A stretch of 50,820 bases of DNA from Terriglobales bacterium (GTDB taxonomy: Bacteria > Acidobacteriota > Terriglobia > Terriglobales > Acidobacteriaceae): the NCBI GenBank assembly GCA_030038475.1, contig JASHOU010000109.1:1-50820 (forward strand). Direction: 5' to 3'. The notes under the pieces are model-generated. The model saw nothing but the letters and a program-made list of their open reading frames with translations, made no database searches and had not been told where the DNA came from. Shown one piece after another: positions 8,871-17,201 of the stretch (position 1 is its first letter; each line of letters starts with the position of its first letter). Both the position numbers and the translations under genes were made by a program.

Positions 8871-8904
8871 CTCAGGGCGACCTAACTCAGGACAATCGAA
8901 AACG

Positions 8905-10059
8905 ATGCTCAGGCTCCTGTTCTGGATTTCGGCGGCATTTCCCGTCTACGTCTATTTCGGCTACCCACTGCTCCTGTGGGCGCTGCGAGCCATCTTTCGT
9001 TCTGCGCCGCGAACCGAGACGGTTGAGCCCTCAGTTTCCTTGCTCGTGGCGGCCTACAACGAAGCGGCGGTCATCGCCGAGAAAATCCGCAATAGTCTCG
9101 CGCTCGATTATCCAGCCGAAAAATTGGAGGTAGTGGTCGCATCGGACGGGTCGAAAGATGCGACCGCAGCCATCGTGTGTGAATTCGCTGAAGGTGAGAG
9201 TGGCGAACGCGTTCGTCTGCTGAATTTCGAAGAAAATCGCGGCAAGATGGCCGTGCTGAATGACGCTATATCGGAATTGCGCGGGGAGATCGTAGCTTTT
9301 TCCGACGCTTCGAGCAAGCTGGCGCCCGACTCGGTACGCAAGCTGGTTCAGAGCTTCAACGATCCGCGCGTGGGCGCGGCCAGCGGCGTTTATCGCCTGC
9401 TGAAGCAGGATCAGGCGCGGCTGGGATCGCAAGAAGATTTCTATTGGAAGTACGAAACATTTTTGAAGGTGCAGGAAGCCAAACTCGGAGCCTTTACCGG
9501 TGCGCACGGATCGCTGTACGCCATTCGCCGAACCTTGTATCCATTTCCGTCACAAGACACGATCAATGACGACTTCACGGTTCCCATGCGGATTCTGGAG
9601 CGCGGTTTTCGCGTCGCCTACGTACCCGCTGCTGTGGCTTACGAAGAAGCGCATGAAATGGAAGGCTTCTCGCGCCGCGTGCGCATCACCGCCGGAAACA
9701 TTGAACAGATGCGCGAGATCAAAAGCCTGATCTGGCCGCCACGGCCATTTGTGCTGTTCTGCCTGCTCTCGCATAAGGCGGGGCGGTTGGTGGTGCCGCT
9801 GTTCATGCTCATGGCGCTCGCCACAAATATTGCGCTGCGTGGACAATTTCCCTACAACTGGCTGCTGCTCGGTCAGGCTTTGTTTTACGCAATCGCTGCA
9901 ACTGGCGCGGTCGTCAGCCTGAGGCCGAAAATGTTGCGACTGCCTTATTACTTCTGCATGATCAATTCTGCGTTGTTTGCCTGGGTCTATCAGGCGTTGC
10001 GGCACAAGCGTGCGATTCCGTCCCGCGTACAACTGGATCGACTAGGAAATCGCTCATAA
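8905..10059 (+). CDS. Membrane glycosyltransferase family 2
   Basis: 384 residues. It has one N-terminal membrane segment (LLFWISAAFPVYVYFGYPLLL), then a GT2 catalytic domain: SVSLLVAAYNEAAVI, VVVASDGSKDAT, a DxS motif at IVAFSDASS, a GAHGSLYAIRR loop and INDDFTVPMRI. It ends with three or four hydrophobic segments from about residue 280. The QxxRW-like position reads RRVRITAGN, so a processive synthase is less certain. It resembles the acidobacterial and XrtA-locus GT2 proteins that span the inner membrane. It is the third gene of the rightward deacetylase operon, 34 bases after the methyltransferase, and ends before a terminator that serves the opposite strand. Confidence 0.83.
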   Translation: MLRLLFWISAAFPVYVYFGYPLLLWALRAIFRSAPRTETVEPSVSLLVAAYNEAAVIAEKIRNSLALDYPAEKLEVVVASDGSKDATAAIVCEFAEGESGERVRLLNFEENRGKMAVLNDAISELRGEIVAFSDASSKLAPDSVRKLVQSFNDPRVGAASGVYRLLKQDQARLGSQEDFYWKYETFLKVQEAKLGAFTGAHGSLYAIRRTLYPFPSQDTINDDFTVPMRILERGFRVAYVPAAVAYEEAHEMEGFSRRVRITAGNIEQMREIKSLIWPPRPFVLFCLLSHKAGRLVVPLFMLMALATNIALRGQFPYNWLLLGQALFYAIAATGAVVSLRPKMLRLPYYFCMINSALFAWVYQALRHKRAIPSRVQLDRLGNRS

Positions 10060-10066
10060 AAGAAAA

Positions 10067-10090
10067 AGGTCCGCGGCTGGCCGCGGACCT
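10067..10090 (-). terminator. Rho-independent terminator
   Basis: Perfect 10-bp inverted repeat (10067-10076 with 10081-10090, GC-rich, 4-base loop). On the minus strand it is followed by TTTTTCTTTT, so it should terminate the beta-helix gene whose stop is at 10138. On the plus strand there is no U tract. Confidence 0.75.
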
Positions 10091-10137
10091 GCAAAGCAGA
10101 ACCGAATCAAAATTAATGTCGCATTTGGATTCGAAAC

Positions 10138-12837
10138 CTACTCCACCCCGTTCAGAGCTTGATTGAGCCCAACAATATCGGCTCCGAGATCTTTGCCATC
10201 TGTGCCCTTGTTCTTATAAGGGCTGCCCGACTCAAGCTCATAGTTGCCGCCGTTGCCATTGTCGTATGCAACGAACTGCACGTCACTGGGTTCGGCGGAG
10301 AACAGGTTGCCCGTCGGCCAGGACGATGGCGGAAAGTGGGAGGGCGATGACACGAAAGCATTGTTGGCGAATGTATACGTGCTGAAACAGGCGGCTATGC
10401 TGGTGGCCGGTACGTCGGAGATCGCGCAGCTGTCACTGCCATGGCCCGAGTTCCATACCGGACCCTTGCCGGTGGTGACCAAGTTGTTGGTGAAAACCAG
10501 TCCATACATCGATGGATTGCTCGTCACGTTCCCCACGACCATCAAGCCGCCCGCAGGATCCGGGAAGCCAGTAACGTGATTGATGGTGACCGTATTGAGC
10601 GGGTTCTTCGGCCAACCGTTCACGATTTCAAACAGGTGGCCCTCGCCATTGTACTTCTGGCTGATGTCATCCATGACGATGTCATGAATACTCCAGCGGG
10701 TTCCCATGTAGGCTGGCGCTCCGCCCGAGCCATTCCCTGAAATCGCCGTCGCCAGTTGCATGCCGCTAGCGGCGTGGAAGATGTGCGTGTAGCGGACGGT
10801 GACGTCGGTGACCTCGCAGATCGGACAGACGTTCTCATCCTTCTTCGCCGAGTGCTGGTTCTTGGGAGTGAGGAGTATGGCATAGCCGGTCTGGCTGAAA
10901 CCTCCCCAGACATCCTCCATCAGATTATCTTCGGCCAGCACTCGTACAGCATTCTTCAATTCTAGGTGGTTCTTGACAATGAACGGCTTACCACCGACTC
11001 CGCCCTGGAACGGGGAATTGCCCGGCATCCACTGCCACGGTTTGAAAAAGTGATTGAACTGAATGGTGATGTCAGTGGGGGTGGTAGTTGCTGCGGCGCC
11101 GCCGAAGATGATGGCTTCGCTCGAGGCTTCGAGGAAGTTGTCATAGATGTAGTAGATACCATCCTGGTAATTGCCGATGCCACCGCTCACCGCGTGGGCG
11201 TCCGTACAAGTACCCGTGATCGAGGTGCAGTGGAAGTCGCTGAAGTAGGAGTCGACGACGGCCACATTATTGGTGCCGCCCATGGCGAAACCGTCCTGCG
11301 TTTCATCCGCGGTCGTACCGTGCACCCAGCTCCGATCCAGCACGATGTAACTCGCCGAGCCTCCGGGGCTGACCGATAGCAGAGCGGGAGCTGCATTGGT
11401 CCCTGTCGGCCGGGTGATCTCCAACCCGAGTAAGCGGTAGTGGTTCGCTCCTGACTGGAAGATTACCGGTCCGTTCGCCGCTCCACTCTGAACAAGTTTG
11501 ACAAGGACATTCTGCGGATTGCTGCACGAGTATTGCGGACGTCCGGGCAGGGAACCAACGCCCGCGTAACAAGGCGTCATGCGCTGTCCCTCGGCGGGCA
11601 GGCTGTCATCGGAAGCGCTGGTGCGAACAATGATCCAGTGATCGCTGTCGCAATTGAGGGCAGGGAACTGAAAGTTTCCGGTAAAAGTCGCCCCGGCCTG
11701 TAGTTGAATAGTATTGCCGCACTGAGCGTTGTTCAGTGCCGTCTGTAGGTTGCTGCCAGAATTGACCGTGATCACCGGTCCCGGTGCCGGCGTGTCTGCC
11801 ATCGAACTAACGGGGACGGCGATCGGCAGTTCCGCCGGGCCGTCGTAGCCGCTGCTGCCGGCCACAACAAGGCTGAATTGGCCAGTGGCCGGATCGTTGT
11901 CGGAGTCGTCAACTGTAACTGTGAAGTTGAAGGTGCCGGTGGCCGTGGGCGTGCCCACAAGATTCCCATTGCTATTCAGCGTGATTCCTGGTGGAAGCGC
12001 GCCTGCGGAAACGCTCCAGGTGTAGGGCGTGACTCCGCCGGTCGCAGTAAATGTGTCGCTATAGGGGTTGCCTTGCTCGCCTTGGGGAAGACTTCCGGTA
12101 GTGATTTGGAGATTATTCGGATCAACGGTGACAGTAGCGCTCGCCGATTTTGAAGAATCGGCCTTGCTTGTAGCCGTAACGAAGACGGTGGTTGGCGAAG
12201 TTACCGTTGGCGCAGTGAACAAGCCACTGCTATTTACCGAGCCGGCGCTCGCCGACCAGGTCACACCCGTGTTGTAAGTGCCGCTGACCGTGGCCGTGAA
12301 CTGCTCCGTCTGCGTGGAAAGCACGATTGCGCTGGTCGGGGAGATGCTGATTTGGATATTGTCACCACCGCCACTACCGCTGCCGGTGATGTTCAGGGAA
12401 AACATCTGGCTGCCCTGATCGGGTAGGGGCTTATCCGTCGCAATGATTTGAAACGAAAAATTGCCTGCCTTGCTAGGCGTGCCCGACAAGGTTCCGGTAG
12501 TTGGACTCAAACTAATGCCCGGGGGTAGTGAACCGCTTTGCACCGAGAAAGAGTACGGGGAATTTCCGCCACTGACTGTTAGAACGGCATTGTAGGGCTG
12601 CTGGACGGTGCCCGGATTCAGACTTCCGGACAACTTGAGTTCCTGCGTTTCATTACCGGTGCCCGCAGCCTGTGCCGTGCCGCAAGAAACAGTTATCAGC
12701 GCCAGAGCGAGCAGGAGCAACAGCATACTCAAATGCTGTGCTCGCGCGGCGAAAGAGGTGCGTGTATGTTCTGAGAAAGCTTCCGAATTGGACTTGGAAT
12801 TAGTTTTATTAAGTGCTGCCGCTACGGTTACAAACAT
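10138..12837 (-). CDS. Secreted Ig-repeat beta-helix protein
   Basis: 899 residues. The N-terminus has a long n-region, a Leu-rich hydrophobic core (MLLLLLALALITVSCG) and a Cys that may be a lipidation site, although the -3 residue is unusual. Residues ~70-330 hold three Ig-like units: a He_PIG repeat (YSFSVQSGSLPPGISLSP), a Big_2-like unit (ISISPTSAIVLSTQTEQFTA) and another He_PIG (YTWSVSAGALPPGITLN). From ~340 to the end is a parallel beta-helix domain homologous to the protein at 5077-6915, with the same CGNTI/CGDTL, IVRTSASDDSLPAEG and GKDLGADI...GVE landmarks. A GAGAGGG-like ribosome site precedes the ATG. It is probably a surface-displayed carbohydrate-active or carbohydrate-binding protein; activity unproven. 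Confidence 0.7.
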   Translation of the reverse strand: MFVTVAAALNKTNSKSNSEAFSEHTRTSFAARAQHLSMLLLLLALALITVSCGTAQAAGTGNETQELKLSGSLNPGTVQQPYNAVLTVSGGNSPYSFSVQSGSLPPGISLSPTTGTLSGTPSKAGNFSFQIIATDKPLPDQGSQMFSLNITGSGSGGGDNIQISISPTSAIVLSTQTEQFTATVSGTYNTGVTWSASAGSVNSSGLFTAPTVTSPTTVFVTATSKADSSKSASATVTVDPNNLQITTGSLPQGEQGNPYSDTFTATGGVTPYTWSVSAGALPPGITLNSNGNLVGTPTATGTFNFTVTVDDSDNDPATGQFSLVVAGSSGYDGPAELPIAVPVSSMADTPAPGPVITVNSGSNLQTALNNAQCGNTIQLQAGATFTGNFQFPALNCDSDHWIIVRTSASDDSLPAEGQRMTPCYAGVGSLPGRPQYSCSNPQNVLVKLVQSGAANGPVIFQSGANHYRLLGLEITRPTGTNAAPALLSVSPGGSASYIVLDRSWVHGTTADETQDGFAMGGTNNVAVVDSYFSDFHCTSITGTCTDAHAVSGGIGNYQDGIYYIYDNFLEASSEAIIFGGAAATTTPTDITIQFNHFFKPWQWMPGNSPFQGGVGGKPFIVKNHLELKNAVRVLAEDNLMEDVWGGFSQTGYAILLTPKNQHSAKKDENVCPICEVTDVTVRYTHIFHAASGMQLATAISGNGSGGAPAYMGTRWSIHDIVMDDISQKYNGEGHLFEIVNGWPKNPLNTVTINHVTGFPDPAGGLMVVGNVTSNPSMYGLVFTNNLVTTGKGPVWNSGHGSDSCAISDVPATSIAACFSTYTFANNAFVSSPSHFPPSSWPTGNLFSAEPSDVQFVAYDNGNGGNYELESGSPYKNKGTDGKDLGADIVGLNQALNGVE

Positions 12838-13115
12838 TGAGCCCTCTCGACTGTAGACGAAGTGGGGGACTAGTCGATTGTCCTCGTGCTGAATCTATCG
12901 GTAGAGGGCCGCGCTTCCCAGATATCCGAAGTGCAACAGGAAACTCATTAGTACACTTGGACGCGGCATGTCCGGATTCGCGCGCGCTACTGTCCGAGCG
13001 TGTTCTGTTACGAATCCATGAAACCAGGCGCGCAGTTGGAGATTTGAGAGGTCATTTACGTGTCGCGAAAGTTCACTGCAATGCGGAGAAACTTAGGTAA
13101 GTATCTAGGGAGTTA
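12838..13115. other. Intergenic region, no gene seen
   Basis: 278 bases upstream of the Ig-repeat beta-helix gene and downstream of the deacetylase that ends at 13116. It must hold the leftward promoter of the beta-helix gene, but I see no convincing -35/-10 pair. No structured RNA or coding frame stands out. Confidence 0.4.
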
Positions 13116-13913
13116 CTATTGTTTTTCTTTCAGCAAGGCCGCGCGCAAGCGATCGTAAGTGCGATTGCCGAGCATGCGCTGCGCGCCGCGGCGAACCTGA
13201 TAGGGCAAGCGTTTTTTCCATAAGCCGCGGCCGTGGCAATTAGCAATGAACTCCTCGAGCGTGACGCCGCGCAGCAATCCCACCCGGTTGAGCTCGTACC
13301 GGCTGGTGTTTGGCGAGTTAGCCGAAAACCGGCTGTTGGCAACGGTTGCGAATCCCGCCTGGCGCGCCACCTTCAGTGTGCGCTCGTCGTAGCGCCCTCC
13401 GGGACAGGAAAAGTGTTCAATACTGTGTCCGACGATCTGCTCGATCTGCAGCTTCGCATCGACGATCTCACGTTTCAGCTCCGCATCGGTGATATCGCAA
13501 AGATAAGGATGCGTCATCGAGTGGCAGCCAATCTCGAATCCCTGCGCATCGAGCTCGCGCACCTGGCCGGCGTTTAGATAGCCGGGCGTTCCCAGAAATC
13601 CAGTGACAAGGTAGAAGGTTGCGTTGAAGCCGAACTCGCGCAGCACCGGCGCGGCGGCGATGAGATCGGTTTCGCAGCCATCGTCGAAGGTGATGCAAAC
13701 GCCGGGCTCGGAGGGATAACTGAGGGCTTCGCTAACGCTCACGCCGCGCCAGCCCGAATCCCTCAACCACGCCATGTGGCTCCGGAAAGTTTCGATCGGC
13801 AGAATGTAACGTACGTAGCCGGGTTCGGATTGGCAAAGCGGGCGTCCGGGCAGCTCCAGTTCGTGATACATCAGAAAAACCCACCTTCTTGCCACCTTGG
13901 TAGTCGCGGCCAT
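13116..13913 (-). CDS. Polysaccharide deacetylase (NodB family)
   Basis: 265 residues starting at MAATTKVARRWVFLMYHE. The NodB motifs are canonical: VCITFDDGCETD (catalytic Asp and metal Asp), EIGCHSMTHPYL (two metal His), HFSCPGGRYDE (motif 3). The frame is open for another 133 codons upstream, but that part is the reverse-frame shadow of the PHP gene. The true ATG at 13913 forms a TGATG stop/start overlap with that gene, showing tight coupling. It probably deacetylates an N-acetylhexosamine of the polysaccharide. It is the last gene of the minus-strand sulfation run and the second deacetylase in the window. Confidence 0.85.
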   Translation of the reverse strand: MAATTKVARRWVFLMYHELELPGRPLCQSEPGYVRYILPIETFRSHMAWLRDSGWRGVSVSEALSYPSEPGVCITFDDGCETDLIAAAPVLREFGFNATFYLVTGFLGTPGYLNAGQVRELDAQGFEIGCHSMTHPYLCDITDAELKREIVDAKLQIEQIVGHSIEHFSCPGGRYDERTLKVARQAGFATVANSRFSANSPNTSRYELNRVGLLRGVTLEEFIANCHGRGLWKKRLPYQVRRGAQRMLGNRTYDRLRAALLKEKQ

Positions 13914-14707
13914 CAGAAGATCTTTCGAAAAGGCGATTTCATCGATTCCGGTACGCGGATTCCCACCCGTTCCATCGCCTGCTTGCCCTGCTTCAAAATC
14001 TGCCATACGCGGCGGGAGCTGGAATTCGCTTTGCCAAACTGGGTGAGAAGTTGTTCGTCGAGAATTCCAGACGAGGGTAGTGTCAATTCCCCTTTGACCC
14101 CTGCGTAGGCGCCTCGCGTAAGCGCCGCGACAATGCCGTCCCGGTTGGTTGCTTCTGAGTCGAGCTCTACGAGTAATCCGCGAAACTGTTTTTTCCAGTG
14201 CAAATCGAGGCCGTAAAAAGCGTGCATTTCCGGCCTGCGCTCGCGCAGCCGGTGAAACAGCGCGAAAGTCTCCGGCCGCGGAGCGTAGCGTCCGTCGTAC
14301 TTCGAATTCCACGTTTCGATTCCCTGTGGAAGCGTCTCAAATTTCTCAATCCACTCGAAATGATCATTCCTGGGATGAGCGATCACCGAAATCGCACCCT
14401 GCTCTTCGATCTGGCGAATAACGGTCTGCGGGTCCTCGCTGTCGATGCGCCGCGTCGCGCCATAACCCAGGATGTGCATCTCCTGCTCGCAGCGAAATTC
14501 CAACCCGGCGACAAAAAGAAGCTTCTCGTCAGATAACGATTGAAGCTCGTCGTGATATTGGCGCAGCTTGTCGGAATCAAAATATTCCGCGTGGTCGGTA
14601 ATGCAGACGAAGGCGCAACCTTCGTCAAGGAAGATGCGGCGCAGCTCGGCAAGCGTGAATTCGCCGTCCGAGTAAGTGCTGTGCATGTGCATTGCGCCTT
14701 TCAGCAT
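13913..14707 (-). CDS. PHP-domain metal-dependent phosphoesterase
   Basis: 264 residues of the PHP (polymerase and histidinol phosphatase) superfamily. Metal-binding motifs are MHMHSTYSDGEFTLAEL at the N-terminus, VCITDHAEYFDS near residue 37, AGLEFRCEQEMHILGYG near 67, SVIAHPRNDHFEW near 107, and GLDLHWKK near 170. Such enzymes hydrolyse phosphoesters or phosphoric anhydrides; relatives in capsule loci act as phosphatases. Here it sits between an ATP-grasp enzyme and a deacetylase, with a TGATG overlap to the latter. The substrate is unknown; it could remove a phosphate from a glycan intermediate or act in regulation. Confidence 0.8.
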   Translation of the reverse strand: MLKGAMHMHSTYSDGEFTLAELRRIFLDEGCAFVCITDHAEYFDSDKLRQYHDELQSLSDEKLLFVAGLEFRCEQEMHILGYGATRRIDSEDPQTVIRQIEEQGAISVIAHPRNDHFEWIEKFETLPQGIETWNSKYDGRYAPRPETFALFHRLRERRPEMHAFYGLDLHWKKQFRGLLVELDSEATNRDGIVAALTRGAYAGVKGELTLPSSGILDEQLLTQFGKANSSSRRVWQILKQGKQAMERVGIRVPESMKSPFRKIF

Positions 14708-14731
14708 GGGCCCCTCGTTACACCTCTCATA

Positions 14732-15928
14732 TTATTGCTTGCCGCGCCAAACGCGGCGGGCAAAGTCCAGCCAATCGCCAACTTCCGGCAGCGGATCGTT
14801 CCACTGAAACAAGTCGTGAACGGTTCCCGGCACCGGTTTGAGAATCGACGCCAGCGTTGCGAAGCGCCCCGGATACGGTCCGGGATAACCCGGCGGCGGT
14901 CCTTTCCAGACCTCGACTAAATGGCGCAGGTCGCCGAGAAACCAGCGGCAACGCACGCCGCTGCGATAGCCATGTTGCGGCGGAACGTCGCCGTGTTCGG
15001 CCATTTGCGCCAGTAGGGCGGGGAAGTCCACGCCGGCATAGCAGGCCAGAGGCAAAGAATGCCAGAAGCGGCCATTCACTTCCATGAATACCGGCGCCTT
15101 GCCCTTCTGCCAACGAAATTCGACCATCGCTACTCCGTGCCAGCCAAGAGCTTCAAGAATAGCCAACCCGGCGCGTCGAATCTCCGGCTCGGGTTCGCGG
15201 CTTTCGCGCACCGCGCTGCCCGAGCCGGTGGGATAAACATCGCGAATCCGGCGGTGGGCGAACTCGGCGCGAAGTTCTCCATTATGCATGAGCGCGAAAT
15301 AGCCGGTGCCTTCGCCTTCGACGTACTGCTGCACCAAAACGCCCGATGAACGCTGGCTGATATCGGCATACGCCGATTCGAACTCAGCCGTCGTGCTCGC
15401 GTAACGCGGACGGCCACCGGTTCGCACGTTGCCCTGCTGTCCGAGTTCTTCAGAGGCGCGGGGTTTGAGCACCACAGGATATTCGAAGGTGTGAGCGACG
15501 CGCTCGGCGTCGTCGCGATTTTCGACGAGTATGGTGTGTGGAATGGCGATGCCGAGCGATCGCGCCAATTCCGTAGTTTGCTGCTTGTCGAAGGCGCGCA
15601 ACACCTGCTCGTGCGATGGCAGCACCATGCGCCCGCCGGCGCGAAAAATCTGGTCGCGATGAAGGGAAAGCGGAAGCGTCGTCGCCTCCGTCATCGGCAA
15701 AACGAGTGTGCCGGGTTCGATGGCGACGAGGTCCGCAATGCTGCTAACAAACGCTTTCACGCGACCCTGCGGCGATGGATACCGAAACGATTCTCGGACA
15801 AAGCGCGACCAGCCTGCCTTGTTCCATGAGGTCCAATCGCCCGTCAGCACAGTGTGGCCGGCCTGTGCCAGAGATCGGACTGCCGCAACTGCCTGATTCT
15901 GGTTTCCGTCGAGCACCAGAATTCTCAT
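14732..15928 (-). CDS. ATP-grasp domain ligase
   Basis: 398 residues. A pre-ATP-grasp Rossmann-like N-terminus (MRILVLDGNQNQAVAAVRSL) is followed by the ATP-grasp fold: FDKQQTTELARSLGIAIP, the Lys-containing strand YPVVLKPRA near 155, VLVQQYVEGEGTGYFAL near 205 and the Mg-binding segment FMEVNGRFWHSLPL near 290. Family members join a carboxylate to an amine or thiol using ATP. Located among glycosyltransferases, deacetylase and sulfotransferase, it may amidate a uronic acid or add an amino acid to the glycan; this is inference. Ten bases separate it from the upstream glycosyltransferase, so it is in the same operon. Confidence 0.8.
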   Translation of the reverse strand: MRILVLDGNQNQAVAAVRSLAQAGHTVLTGDWTSWNKAGWSRFVRESFRYPSPQGRVKAFVSSIADLVAIEPGTLVLPMTEATTLPLSLHRDQIFRAGGRMVLPSHEQVLRAFDKQQTTELARSLGIAIPHTILVENRDDAERVAHTFEYPVVLKPRASEELGQQGNVRTGGRPRYASTTAEFESAYADISQRSSGVLVQQYVEGEGTGYFALMHNGELRAEFAHRRIRDVYPTGSGSAVRESREPEPEIRRAGLAILEALGWHGVAMVEFRWQKGKAPVFMEVNGRFWHSLPLACYAGVDFPALLAQMAEHGDVPPQHGYRSGVRCRWFLGDLRHLVEVWKGPPPGYPGPYPGRFATLASILKPVPGTVHDLFQWNDPLPEVGDWLDFARRVWRGKQ

Positions 15929-15938
15929 GGCAGCACTC

Positions 15939-17201
15939 TCATTGTCGAACGGGCCTTACGGGTTCGACGGAATCGACGCCACTGGCGCGGGCCGCAGCGG
16001 AATTTGCCGCGGTCACCTTACGCAAGACGTCAGCGAACTGCTTCACCACCTGAGACCAATCGTACTGTGCAGCCAGTCGCACAGCCGCCTGCTCGAACTT
16101 GCGGCGCACGGCAGCATCGCGGAGAAGCAGCATTACAGCATCGGCAAATGACGCGGCGTCATCGGCGAGCAGAAGATCGCGGCCGTTTTCGACACCCAAA
16201 CCCTCCGCGCCAATGGAGGTCGAAACCATGGCCTTGCCCATTGCCATCGCTTCGAAAATCTTGAGCCTGGTGCCGCCGCCAATCCGCAACGGAACCACGA
16301 CAACCGAGGCTTTTTCCAGATATTCCGCGACCGAAGGAACGGTGCCGGTGACCTGAACCGAGGGGCTCGCCAGCCGCTGCACTTTAGCGAATGGATTGCG
16401 CCCGACAATCTGGAAAATTGCAGCCGGAAACTCGACCAGAACCCGAGGCCAAATCTGGGAGCAAAAATATTCCACCGCATCGACGTTCGGCTCCCAATCC
16501 ATGGAGCCAGTGAAAACCACGCGCGCAGGTTCGGCCGACGATGGCGGCGCTATATTGAACTTCTGTGTGTCCACTCCGGTGGGAACGACGGTAATCTCGC
16601 AGGAGGGATTCATTTGCAGCATCTGCTGGCGATCATGCTCGGAGACGGCGATGATGTGATGAAATTTTCCCAGCGTCGCGCGTTCGTAGCGAGTCATCTT
16701 GGCCGACTCAATGGCGAAAGATAATTTTTTGATCGGATTCGACTCCACAGCGGCGAGTCGCTGCCACAGCGAGCTTTCCACGTTGTGCTGAAACAGCACG
16801 CAGGGCATGAGTAATGGCGAGGGAAAATTCCATGAGGCGGAAAGAAAATCGCAGACGGCAACGTCGAAACGTCCACTCGGAAGCCAGTTGCAGAGTTTGC
16901 TTCGAACCAGGCGATGCGTGAACTTGGAGACCGCATAGGGCGGTCGCATGGGCAAGCGATACAGATAATCGAGGCTGCGATCAAGAAAGTTGGAATCAGG
17001 CGCCGCGGTGTGAATAATTTCCGATCCCGGCAGTTCCTTGCCGAGCACGACCTCGAAATCCCGATCCCGGCGGCCACCGTAATACTGGAGCAGCGTGACT
17101 TCGTGATCCTTCCCAAGAAAACGAAGAAGATTATAAGAGCGGATTTTCCCTCCGGTATCGACCGGCAAGAGTTTGCCGCCCTTCACCCACAGCACTCTCA
17201 C
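15939..17201 (-). CDS. Glycosyltransferase family 4, XrtA-type (TIGR03087-like)
   Basis: 420 residues with GT-B architecture. The N-terminus 'VDTGGKIRSYNLLRFLGKDHEV' resembles the GDKIRS segment of the exosortase-associated sugar transferases. A linker 'RYERATLGKFHHIIAVSEHD' leads into the donor domain with VVFTGSMDWEPNVDAV, 'FQIVGRNP' and 'LRIGGGTRLKIFEAMAMGKAMVST'. It starts at GTG in a GTGA overlap with the upstream sulfotransferase gene, so glycosyl transfer and sulfation are translationally coupled. Substrate unknown. Confidence 0.83.
   Translation of the reverse strand: MRVLWVKGGKLLPVDTGGKIRSYNLLRFLGKDHEVTLLQYYGGRRDRDFEVVLGKELPGSEIIHTAAPDSNFLDRSLDYLYRLPMRPPYAVSKFTHRLVRSKLCNWLPSGRFDVAVCDFLSASWNFPSPLLMPCVLFQHNVESSLWQRLAAVESNPIKKLSFAIESAKMTRYERATLGKFHHIIAVSEHDRQQMLQMNPSCEITVVPTGVDTQKFNIAPPSSAEPARVVFTGSMDWEPNVDAVEYFCSQIWPRVLVEFPAAIFQIVGRNPFAKVQRLASPSVQVTGTVPSVAEYLEKASVVVVPLRIGGGTRLKIFEAMAMGKAMVSTSIGAEGLGVENGRDLLLADDAASFADAVMLLLRDAAVRRKFEQAAVRLAAQYDWSQVVKQFADVLRKVTAANSAAARASGVDSVEPVRPVRQ

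Noticed and set aside
13914-14312. N-terminal extension of the deacetylase at 13116
   Set aside because: The extra 133 codons overlap the PHP gene in another frame; the ATG in the TGATG junction is the sensible start.
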